From NCBI GenBank assembly GCA_963599445.1, contig CAVBWZ010000004.1, positions 62,001 to 126,000 of the forward strand: DNA of 64,000 nt, in the 5' to 3' direction. Position numbers and translations under genes: made by a program. Position 1 is the first letter of the stretch. The number at the start of each line of letters is the position of its first letter. This DNA comes from UBA9732 sp963599445 (GTDB lineage Bacteria; Spirochaetota; Spirochaetia; Sphaerochaetales; Sphaerochaetaceae). Shown here piece after piece: positions 50,869 to 58,597 of this stretch. The notes beneath the pieces are model-generated. The model was not told the origin of the DNA, did not search any database, and was given only the letters and a program-made list of their open reading frames with translations.

Positions 50869-52902
50869 TCAGGCATCGATCTGCGCATATGTGGCGTTCT
50901 TTTCAATGAAGTCGCGTCGTGGCTCGACCTCTTCGCCCATGAGCATGGAGAACACCTGGTCGGCCTCCACTGCATCTGCAAGATGAACCTGGGTTATGAA
51001 CCTGGTCTCTGGATTCATGGTCGTCTCCCAAAGCTGTTCGGGGTTCATTTCACCAAGACCTTTGTATCTTTGTATCTTCACGTTCTTGGAATCGCTCTCC
51101 GTCTCTCCGTGGGTCTCAAGGATATCGGCCTTCTCATTGTCGTCGAAGGCATAGAAGTCCTTGCCCTTTATGGAGATCTTGTAGAGAGGAGGCATTGCGA
51201 AGTACACGTATCCGGCTTCGATGAGAGGTCTCATGTACCTGAAGAAGAACGTAAGGAGGAGGGTTCTGATGTGGGAGCCGTCGACATCGGCATCGGCCAT
51301 GATGATGACCTTGTGGTAGCGTGCCCTCGATGGGTCGAACGAAGCGCCAAGCCCTGCACCAATGGAATCGATGACGGGCTGCAGCTTGTCGTTGCCTTCA
51401 ACCTTGTCCTCTCGCGTCTTCTCGACGTTGAGCATCTTTCCCCAAAGAGGAAGGATGGCCTGAGTTCTTCTATCACGTCCCTGTTTGGCGCTTCCACCTG
51501 CAGAATCTCCCTCCACGATGAAAATTTCGCACTGTGACGGGTCTTTTTCGGAACAGTCGGCAAGTTTTCCAGGAAGGCTGACACCACCTTTCTTACGGGC
51601 GTTCTCGCGTGCCTTCTTGGCAGCGATCCTGGCCTTTGATGAGGCAATGGTCTTCTCAAGGATTGGAAGGACCATGCTTGGGTTCTCGTCGAAATAGTCG
51701 TTGAGCTTCTGGTAGACGAAGCTGTAGACAAGTCCCTGGACGTATGAGTTTCCAAGCTTCATCTTGGTCTGTCCTTCGAACTGAGGGTTCGTTATCTTGA
51801 CCGACACGACGGCGCTGAGTCCTTCCCTTACGTCAGAGTTGAAGCCTTCCTTGAAGTCATCCGATTCAAAGAACGCCTCTGCGCTTTTGCTCTTTCCAAC
51901 GAACTCCTTTATGTGGAGCGAAAGCTGGTTCCTTATGGCCGCGACCAGTCCGGTCGTGAAGCCAATGAGGTGTTTTCCACCTTCCCTCGTGTTGATGTTG
52001 TTCGCAAACGAGTGGAGGTTCTCATCGAACCTGTCGTTGTACTGCATGGCGAACTCTATGATGGCCGCTCCATTGTCGTTGGTCCTTTCGCCTGCAAAGT
52101 AGATTGGCTCCGTTCCTTCAGGTATGACCTTCTTGTTGTTGTTTATGAAGCTCACGAAGTCCTTGATTCCACCTTCGAAGTGGAAGACCTTCTCCTCCGG
52201 ATTCTCCTCCCTGTTGTCTATTGCGGTGATTGTGACGCCCTTGTTCAGGAATGCAAGTTCCCTGAAACGCTCGCACAGGGTGGAGAAGTTGAAGTCGTCG
52301 GACTCCATAATGGTCGTGTCAGGATGGAACTTTATTACGGTTCCAACCTTGTCAGTGTGGCCAATCTTCTTGACGGGTTCCAAAGGCACTCCGCAACGGT
52401 ATTCCTGCATATACATGTCAGGATTTCTGTGGACGACGGCCTCCAAATGGTCTGAAAGCGCGTTTACGACGCTGACACCTACGCCATGAAGTCCTCCTGA
52501 GACCTTGTAGGCTCCGCCGTTGAACTTTCCACCTGCATGGAGGTGGCACAGTGCAACTTCAAGGGTGCTTATGCCCTCCGTAGGGTGGATGTCAACCGGG
52601 ATTCCTCTTCCGTTGTCCTCCACGGTCACATAGTTGCCTTTGTCCAACGTCACCCTTATGGTATCGCAGTAGCCAGCCACAGCTTCGTCTATGGAGTTGT
52701 CCACTACCTCGTATACAAGATGATGGAGTCCCTCCGGACCTGTGGAACCTATATACATTCCAGGCCTTACGCGGACGGCTTCAAGTCCTTTGAGTACCTG
52801 GATGTTCTCCCCTGTGTAGTGCTCGGATGCATGCGTCATCTCAGCGACGTCGTCATGCTGGACCGGCATTGTCTTCTCTGGATTCATTGTCTCTTCATTC
52901 AT
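50869..52902 (-). CDS. gyrB: DNA gyrase subunit B
   Basis: The ATPase subunit, 677 residues. GHKL motifs VYEVVDNSIDEAVAGYCD and VEDNGRGIPVDIHP and GGLHGVGVSVVNAL are followed by the Toprim domain with FIVEGDSAGGSAKQGRDR and MADADVDGSHIRTLLL. The start is ATG 52902 with AGGAAGG upstream; a longer frame to 52992 enters the promoter region. It is the first gene of gyrBA, divergent from dnaA. Confidence 0.97.
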   Translation of the reverse strand: MNEETMNPEKTMPVQHDDVAEMTHASEHYTGENIQVLKGLEAVRVRPGMYIGSTGPEGLHHLVYEVVDNSIDEAVAGYCDTIRVTLDKGNYVTVEDNGRGIPVDIHPTEGISTLEVALCHLHAGGKFNGGAYKVSGGLHGVGVSVVNALSDHLEAVVHRNPDMYMQEYRCGVPLEPVKKIGHTDKVGTVIKFHPDTTIMESDDFNFSTLCERFRELAFLNKGVTITAIDNREENPEEKVFHFEGGIKDFVSFINNNKKVIPEGTEPIYFAGERTNDNGAAIIEFAMQYNDRFDENLHSFANNINTREGGKHLIGFTTGLVAAIRNQLSLHIKEFVGKSKSAEAFFESDDFKEGFNSDVREGLSAVVSVKITNPQFEGQTKMKLGNSYVQGLVYSFVYQKLNDYFDENPSMVLPILEKTIASSKARIAAKKARENARKKGGVSLPGKLADCSEKDPSQCEIFIVEGDSAGGSAKQGRDRRTQAILPLWGKMLNVEKTREDKVEGNDKLQPVIDSIGAGLGASFDPSRARYHKVIIMADADVDGSHIRTLLLTFFFRYMRPLIEAGYVYFAMPPLYKISIKGKDFYAFDDNEKADILETHGETESDSKNVKIQRYKGLGEMNPEQLWETTMNPETRFITQVHLADAVEADQVFSMLMGEEVEPRRDFIEKNATYAQIDA

Positions 52903-52941
52903 CGAATTCGGATCCTTCCTCTCTAAAGATTTTCTCTCACT

Positions 52942-52971
52942 AGTATATATTATTATATGGGACCTTCTCAA
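52942..52971 (-). promoter_or_regulatory. Probable gyrB promoter
   Basis: TTGAGA (52971-52966) and TATACT (52947-52942) are 18 bases apart, in an AT-rich segment between gyrB and dnaA. The leader would be about 35 bases. Confidence 0.6.
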
Positions 52972-53040
52972 GCACCTTTGGAAAAGCTCCAATGATGCCC
53001 TGCAGACTAATCAAACGAATCCAAACGACCAACTCCAACC

Positions 53041-53070
53041 TTGAAACCAAAGCGTCTATCGTATTATATT
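53041..53070 (+). promoter_or_regulatory. dnaA promoter, leaderless arrangement
   Basis: TTGAAA (53041-53046) and TATATT (53065-53070) are 18 bases apart; the dnaA ATG begins six bases later at 53077. The intervening TGGGCT offers no Shine-Dalgarno pairing. Confidence 0.65.
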
Positions 53071-53076
53071 TGGGCT

Positions 53077-54498
53077 ATGCCAAACTCTTTTGAAAACTCT
53101 ACTACAAACCACAACGGTGAAACGTCTTCGCAGCTTTGGGAAAGGACCATCTCCCAAATAAGGAACTCCCTCCCTGAAAACGACTTCTCAGTATGGTTCT
53201 CTCGTCTTAGATTCGGTGGTGAAGACGATGGAAGGATAACGCTGTACCTACCGTCCGCATTCTTCAAGGACAAGTTCGAAGACAGCTTCAAATCCATAAT
53301 AGAGAACACGGCCAGCGAGCTTGGAGGAAGGCCATACACCGTAGTATTCGAGATAAGAAAAGAGTCCAGCATTCCACAATACGCAGATAAAATGAACGAA
53401 ACACCACAGAATAGGCCATCATTTGAAAAGCCTGTAGCACAAAAGACATCTCAGACCGATGACCTTATGTTCAACCCTTCGTATACGTTCGAATCGTTCG
53501 TTTCAGGCGACAACAGCAGCTTTGCATACAATGCATGCATGGCAATAGCGAAGAATCCGGGGTCTGCATACAACCCATGCCTTCTGTACGGAGGTGTTGG
53601 ACTTGGAAAGACACACCTGATACAGAGCATAGGAAACTATGTACGAAAGACTACGAGCTACAAGGTGGTTTATGTCACCGCTGAGAACTTCACCAACGAG
53701 TTCATACAGTCGGTAAACGACAACACGCTGCAGCAGTTCAAGAACAAATACAGGAAGGCGGACGTCCTTCTCATAGACGACATCCATTTCCTACAGAAGA
53801 AGGGTGGAACGCAGGAGGAGCTTTTCAATACGTTCAACGACCTGTACGACACAGGACGTCAGATCGTATTCACATGCGATAGACCCGTCGAGGAGCTCAC
53901 CGACATAACCGACAGGCTTAGAAGCAGGTTCGCAAGAGGCCTGAACATAGACCTACTTCCTCCAAACTACGAGACAAGAGTAGCCATTCTCAAGAAGAAG
54001 TGCCAGGAAAAAGGGGTCATCTTCAGCAATGAGGTCATCGAATACATAGCATCCAATATCTCAAGCAACGTAAGGGCGTTGGAATCGTGTCTGACGAAGC
54101 TCATAGCCTACAGCACACTCCTTCACAAGGACATCTCGCTTGAAACCGCCAAGGAGCAGCTCAAGCAGATAATAAACTCGAACAACGATGCATCTGTAAT
54201 ATCCATAGACCTCGTTGTGAAGACCGTTGCAACGTACTTCAACGTCTCCCAGTTCGACCTCAAAGGAAAGAGCAAGAGCCAGTCCGTTGTGCTTCCACGA
54301 CAGATAGCCATGTACCTATGTCGCAAGCTGACGGATTTCTCAACAACTGAAATAGGTTTGGAATTTGGCGGAAAGAACCATACCACCGTCATGTACAACG
54401 TCCAGAAGATAGAGTCCAAGCTCAATTCGAGCGACAGCGAGCTTTCGTCGCTTGTATCAAAACTTGAAAGCCAGATAAAGACAGAGGCAAGAAAATAA
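53077..54498 (+). CDS. dnaA: Chromosomal replication initiator DnaA
   Basis: A protein of 473 residues. Domain I begins LWERTISQIRNSLPENDFSV; a Gln/Lys/Thr linker follows; the AAA+ core has Walker A YGGVGLGKTHL, Walker B VLLIDDIHFL and sensor RLRSRFARGL; domain IV ends with the DNA-binding signature FGGKNHTTVMYNVQKIESKL. It binds the boxes in the adjacent oriC and melts the duplex. ATG 53077 is the natural start for domain I; the frame is open to 53041 but that would cover the promoter. Confidence 0.98.
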   Translation: MPNSFENSTTNHNGETSSQLWERTISQIRNSLPENDFSVWFSRLRFGGEDDGRITLYLPSAFFKDKFEDSFKSIIENTASELGGRPYTVVFEIRKESSIPQYADKMNETPQNRPSFEKPVAQKTSQTDDLMFNPSYTFESFVSGDNSSFAYNACMAIAKNPGSAYNPCLLYGGVGLGKTHLIQSIGNYVRKTTSYKVVYVTAENFTNEFIQSVNDNTLQQFKNKYRKADVLLIDDIHFLQKKGGTQEELFNTFNDLYDTGRQIVFTCDRPVEELTDITDRLRSRFARGLNIDLLPPNYETRVAILKKKCQEKGVIFSNEVIEYIASNISSNVRALESCLTKLIAYSTLLHKDISLETAKEQLKQIINSNNDASVISIDLVVKTVATYFNVSQFDLKGKSKSQSVVLPRQIAMYLCRKLTDFSTTEIGLEFGGKNHTTVMYNVQKIESKLNSSDSELSSLVSKLESQIKTEARK

Positions 54499-54771
54499 GC
54501 AGTCAAAGAGGGACTTCCAAAAGGAAGCGATTCACATCACACAGCATGTTCATAACCTGTTCATAACAGTCGATTGCATGTTCACATCATGTCGATAGAA
54601 AACGACACATCGTGGATATGCACAGAAACTGACAGTCTATGAACATGTCCGTTGAAAAAAATCATGCTTATATAACCAAATAATGCAACGAATTGCTGTA
54701 TTCTAGACAATTTTTGTGCTATTATTATGACTACTAAAATAAAAAATAAGATTTCAACATAGGAGACGGCT
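54499..54771. other. oriC: Probable replication origin oriC
   Basis: A 273-bp gene-free segment between dnaA and dnaN. It contains clustered 9-mers TGTTCATAA (54547-54555 and 54558-54566), TGTTCACAT (54579-54587), the inverted CTATGAACA (54637-54645) and CGTGGATAT (54611-54619). Starts of the first three are 11 and 21 bases apart, about one and two helical turns. An AT-rich stretch follows (about 54654-54760), fitting the unwinding element. The boxes differ from the standard TTATCCACA. Confidence 0.82.
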
Positions 54772-55875
54772 ATGAAATTTGTTTGCAACAAGAGCGCCAT
54801 CATCAAGGAGCTGTCGAATGCTCTGGACTTCACATCACAGAGAAACACCATTGCAGTATACGCCAACGTCTGCCTAGTCCTCGCAGGCGACAACCTCACG
54901 TTGAAGGCCACGGACCAGAAGATGAGCTATGTCTCCGAGATAACCGTCCAAGGAATCGAAGACGGTTCCACAACCGTCCTCTGCGACAAGTTCCTCAACG
55001 TCGTCAAGAACCTTCCTGAAGCCGACATAGTGTTCGAAACCAGCGAAGACAAGATAAGCATAAAGCCTGAGAACCAGTCCATTGACTTCAAGCTCAGGAC
55101 CATAGAGGCATCGGCCTTCCCAAGCCTTACATTTGCGGATGAGGATTCGTTCTTCAAGGTATCCCAGAAGGATTTCACGGATATGATCAATCAGGTCATA
55201 TTCGCAGTCAGCGACGACGAGTCCAAGTTCGCCATGAACGGCGCCCTCCTTGAGAAGAACGGCAACTCGCTTGTCATGGTTGGAACGGACGGTCGCCGCC
55301 TCTCCTATATATGCAGACAGCTTGAGACCGATATCCCTGACTTCTCAAAGGCTACGATTCCAAGCAAGTTCCTTCTTCTCGTGAAGAAGATGTCCATAAA
55401 CGAAGGCGATTTCGATGTGTGCGTAGGCGACAACACAATCTCCATCCGCTTTGGAAGCTGCACGATATCTTCGTCACTCATAAAGAACGACTTTCCTGCA
55501 TACAAGCGCGTCATCCCAGAAAGGCAGAGCAAGGTGTGCATCGTAAACATAGAAGCGCTTTCAGACGCTCTCAAGAGAGTCTCACTGCTTGTCGAGAACA
55601 AGTACAAGAAGGTCATACTCGAGTTCAACGACAACAAGCTTTCAGTCTACTGCGATGAAAGCGATGTAGGTGCTGGACGTGAGGTCATAGACTGCAGATA
55701 CGAAGACGAGCCTGTGAAGTGCGCAATGAACTTCACGTATCTCCTCAGCCCCCTCAAGGTCATGGATGGAAAGGAGGCCAGAATAGAGTTCAGCGAACCA
55801 GGAAGGCCTTTTACGATCAAATCCGAGCCTGAAAGGGATTATCTGCACGTGATAATGCCAATGAACATAAACTGA
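54772..55875 (+). CDS. dnaN: DNA polymerase III beta sliding clamp
   Basis: A protein of 367 residues of three repeated clamp folds. Typical segments are NTIAVYANVCLVLAGDNLTL, LLEKNGNSLVMVGTDGRRLS and the C-terminal PFTIKSEPERDYLHVIMPMN. It forms the ring that tethers the polymerase. TAGGAGA precedes the ATG. It is the first gene after oriC and probably starts a transcript with recF. Confidence 0.97.
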   Translation: MKFVCNKSAIIKELSNALDFTSQRNTIAVYANVCLVLAGDNLTLKATDQKMSYVSEITVQGIEDGSTTVLCDKFLNVVKNLPEADIVFETSEDKISIKPENQSIDFKLRTIEASAFPSLTFADEDSFFKVSQKDFTDMINQVIFAVSDDESKFAMNGALLEKNGNSLVMVGTDGRRLSYICRQLETDIPDFSKATIPSKFLLLVKKMSINEGDFDVCVGDNTISIRFGSCTISSSLIKNDFPAYKRVIPERQSKVCIVNIEALSDALKRVSLLVENKYKKVILEFNDNKLSVYCDESDVGAGREVIDCRYEDEPVKCAMNFTYLLSPLKVMDGKEARIEFSEPGRPFTIKSEPERDYLHVIMPMNIN

Positions 55876-55883
55876 TAGGACAG

Positions 55884-56990
55884 ATGCTTATAGAGAAGCT
55901 GTCCTTCACAGGGTTCAGAAACCTAAAGGACCGCAGTGTAGATACATCGTTCAAGCAAGTCATACTCAAGGGTGAAAACGGACAGGGAAAGACCAACTTT
56001 CTTGAGTCCATATATCTGCTGTGCTATGGCTCTTCGTTCAGAACCCAGAATCTGAGGGATGTCGTAGCCCATGGCGATGGTTTCTTTCGTGTGGGCTCGT
56101 CGTTCGAGGATGTCCAGGGTCTTGGACGTTCTGTGGATATTGCGTTTGAAGATGGAAGGAAACGCATACGGCTGGATGGTAAGGAGATAAAGGACAGAAA
56201 GGAGCTTATCTACAGCATCCCGTGCATTGCGTTCACCCATGACGACATAGAGTTCGTAAGAGGCGAGCCTGAAAACAGAAGGCGTTTCTTCGACCAGACC
56301 ATGTCCATGTACGATCCGGTGTTCTTCGATGACCTGCGTAGGTACAAACAGGTTCTAAGACAGCGCAACGCGGCTTTGAAAAGCCAGAAAACGTCCCTCC
56401 TTGACGTCTATGACGAAAAGCTTGCTGCATACGGCATTCCAATAATGAAGGCAAGGATGGGCGTTCTCGATTCGTTCCTTGCAATATTCCCGGACATCTA
56501 CAATGCAGTTTCGCAGGAGGATAGGGCCATAGGCATTTCATATAGGCCTTCTTGGTCCGATTGCGTTGAAAAAGGTCTTGATGTGGATTCCGTTGCAAAG
56601 AGGCTTCGTTCACAAAGGGAGACTGACATAAGGATGTCCACGACTACAAGCGGCCCCCACAGGGACAGGTTCACCGTCACTGACTCCCATGGACCTTTTG
56701 TAAGCAACGCCTCCACCGGTCAGATGCGCCTTGCATCTTTGGTCTTTAGGTCGGCCCAAGCTGCATTCTACAGGCAAAAGACTGGAATGAATCCAATATT
56801 CCTAATAGACGATGTCCTATTGGAGCTTGATTCTACCAAAAGAGCAAGATATCTTGCGTATCTAGGCCATTATAACCAAGCTTTCTTCACCTTTCTTCCA
56901 GAAGAGAAGTACTTTGGTTCCTTCTTTGACATGAATGATGGAAACACCAAGGTCTATAAGGTTGTAGAGGGGGATTTCCTTGATGAATGA
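55884..56990 (+). CDS. recF: DNA replication and repair protein RecF
   Basis: An SMC-like ATPase of 368 residues for gap repair. Walker A GENGQGKTNFLESIY, FTHDDIEFVRGEPENRRRF, the signature region STGQMRLASLVF and Walker B IFLIDDVLLELD are present. It starts eight bases after dnaN. It acts with RecR, encoded elsewhere in this window. The next gene overlaps its end by eight bases. Confidence 0.96.
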   Translation: MLIEKLSFTGFRNLKDRSVDTSFKQVILKGENGQGKTNFLESIYLLCYGSSFRTQNLRDVVAHGDGFFRVGSSFEDVQGLGRSVDIAFEDGRKRIRLDGKEIKDRKELIYSIPCIAFTHDDIEFVRGEPENRRRFFDQTMSMYDPVFFDDLRRYKQVLRQRNAALKSQKTSLLDVYDEKLAAYGIPIMKARMGVLDSFLAIFPDIYNAVSQEDRAIGISYRPSWSDCVEKGLDVDSVAKRLRSQRETDIRMSTTTSGPHRDRFTVTDSHGPFVSNASTGQMRLASLVFRSAQAAFYRQKTGMNPIFLIDDVLLELDSTKRARYLAYLGHYNQAFFTFLPEEKYFGSFFDMNDGNTKVYKVVEGDFLDE

Positions 56991-57387
56991 CATGATGGAT
57001 GATTTGCTGAACGATGGGATGGGCAATGAAAGAAATGCAGGAAAGGCAAGCTACAAAAGGGATTTGTACAGCCCATTGTCACCAGAGGACCCGGTAGATG
57101 GAAGTCTCTTTGTGGACCAGGTCCTAATGAGGTTTGGGATAGACCCAAACGAACCATCAAACCAACTTGCCATGAGGTGGCATGACATAGTTGGCGAAGA
57201 GGTCTCCAAACATGTATTCTTCGAGAAGATAGATGGTGAAGCAGTGCATATCGCATGTGACAATCCATCCATGGCTTCGTATATGAAGATAAACGGAAAC
57301 GACGTGATAAAGAAGATAAAGGCTGTATTCCCAGAACTTGAAGTCAAGAAGATCCAAGTGAGGGTTGTGCCAACCAGGAGGTACTGA
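56983..57387 (+). CDS. dciA: DciA (DUF721) helicase loader
   Basis: A protein of 134 residues. The conserved DUF721 segment LAMRWHDIVGEEVSKHVFFE and the downstream VHIACDNPSMASYMKING are present. DciA loads the replicative helicase in bacteria lacking DnaC/DnaI. ATG 56983 follows GGGGG; TTG 56980 is also possible. The position after recF is a common place for this family. Confidence 0.88.
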   Translation: MNDMMDDLLNDGMGNERNAGKASYKRDLYSPLSPEDPVDGSLFVDQVLMRFGIDPNEPSNQLAMRWHDIVGEEVSKHVFFEKIDGEAVHIACDNPSMASYMKINGNDVIKKIKAVFPELEVKKIQVRVVPTRRY

Positions 57388-57388
57388 A

Positions 57389-57847
57389 ATGAAGGAAAGG
57401 ACGTTCATCGCGATCAAGCCCGATGCCGTACAAAGAGGTCTTATAGGTAGGATAATAGCCCGTATCGAGGAGAAGGGCTATAAAATCGTAGCACTCAAGA
57501 TGCTTCATGTTACCAAAGAGCAGGCTGCGGCCCATTATGCCGAGCATGTTGGAAAGCCATTCTATCCAAACCTGGTCAAGTTCATAATGAGCGCCCCAAT
57601 AGTGGCCATGGTGTTGGAAGGTGAGGATGCAATACTTGGGATGCGTCAGATCATGGGGAAGACCAATCCTTCCAATGCAGAGGTTGGAACCATACGTGGC
57701 GACTTCTCACCTGAGATGAGCTACAATGTAATCCATGGATCCGATGGCCCTGAGAGCGCTGAAAGGGAGATTGCGATCTACTTCAAGCCGGAAGAGATCT
57801 GTGAATGGAAGACCATGTTCGAGATAGTCAAGGAGAACAATGGCTGA
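57389..57847 (+). CDS. ndk: Nucleoside diphosphate kinase
   Basis: A protein of 152 residues that balances nucleoside triphosphates. TFIAIKPDAVQRGLIGRI and the active-site histidine in NVIHGSDGPESAEREI are present. The length is normal. GGAGG lies upstream of ATG 57389, one base after the dciA stop, so they are coupled. Confidence 0.97.
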   Translation: MKERTFIAIKPDAVQRGLIGRIIARIEEKGYKIVALKMLHVTKEQAAAHYAEHVGKPFYPNLVKFIMSAPIVAMVLEGEDAILGMRQIMGKTNPSNAEVGTIRGDFSPEMSYNVIHGSDGPESAEREIAIYFKPEEICEWKTMFEIVKENNG

Positions 57848-57901
57848 AGCGAAGGCAAGGGCAGCAAGAGCGAATGCAAAAGGTGAGTATCAAAAGCGCT
57901 C

Positions 57902-57930
57902 TTGACCAAAACATTGCATAAATTTATACT
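57902..57930 (+). promoter_or_regulatory. Promoter of rpmH-rnpA
   Basis: TTGACC (57902-57907) and TATACT (57925-57930) have a 17-base spacer and lie about 70 bases before rpmH. Confidence 0.75.
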
Positions 57931-57998
57931 CAATTGCTCAGTAAATACACTGACGACAAGAAAATCCCGCTTTAAGCGATAAATTATGGAGATAGACC

Positions 57999-58166
57999 AT
58001 GAGTTACAAAGGCAAAAGAACCTATCAGCCAAGTAAGGTGAAAAGAAACAGAAAGTTTGGATTCAGAGCTCGTATGGCAACAAAGGGCGGACGTCTGGTA
58101 TTGGCCAGAAGAAGAGCTAAGGGCAGACACAGTCTTACCGTCTCTGATGAGAAAAAGCCTTACTAA
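57999..58166 (+). CDS. rpmH: 50S ribosomal protein L34 (bL34)
   Basis: A basic protein of 55 residues: MSYKGKRTYQPSKVKRNRKF, then GFRARMATKGGRLVLARRRA with the L34 signature. The tail (GRHSLTVSDEKKPY) is slightly longer than in E. coli (46 residues). GGAGAT lies upstream of the ATG. It overlaps rnpA by 20 bases. Confidence 0.97.
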   Translation: MSYKGKRTYQPSKVKRNRKFGFRARMATKGGRLVLARRRAKGRHSLTVSDEKKPY

Positions 58167-58494
58167 GAAACAAATTATTAGACTTAAAGCAGATATTGAC
58201 AATGTCTTCAAAGCAGGAAAAAGGTTTTCTCTTTCCTGCTTTAAGCTGTATGTATGCGAGAACAATCTTCCATACAGCAGGCTCATTGTCATTCCTGCCA
58301 GACACTATGGGAATTCCGTCCAGCGCAATCTGATAAGACGACAGGTCAAGGAGATCTGGCGTACCAATCAGGAGAAGATAAAGGAAGGGCTGGATATGGT
58401 CATTATAGTGTACCCGGGCAAAGATTTGGATTATGAAGAAAAGGAAGGCACATTACTCGACCTCTTTATGAAAAGCAGCTCACTCGTGGGCTGA
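58147..58494 (+). CDS. rnpA: Ribonuclease P protein component
   Basis: A protein of 115 residues that helps the RNase P RNA process tRNA 5' ends. The motif NSVQRNLIRRQVKEIWR is the conserved RNR region, and GKRFSLSCFKLYVCE the central strand. ATG 58147 lies inside rpmH in another frame; the same frame is open back to 58057, so an extended form is conceivable. No ribosome site is evident, suggesting coupling with rpmH. Confidence 0.94.
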   Translation: MRKSLTKKQIIRLKADIDNVFKAGKRFSLSCFKLYVCENNLPYSRLIVIPARHYGNSVQRNLIRRQVKEIWRTNQEKIKEGLDMVIIVYPGKDLDYEEKEGTLLDLFMKSSSLVG

Positions 58495-58597
58495 TTTTTG
58501 TTTTTCCACGTGAAGAATGGTTCGAAACGACTTCAAACGTGGGACTTGAAAATCCAAACCTCTCTGCCATCGACAGCGATTTTTCAGGAGACAAACA

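Noticed and set aside
57840..57905. Small open frame of 21 codons starting inside the end of ndk
   Set aside because: Basic Ala/Lys-rich peptide with no family match, overlapping the -35 box of the rpmH promoter.
58495..58597. yidD between rnpA and yidC
   Set aside because: The 103-bp gap is too short and contains no YidD-like frame.
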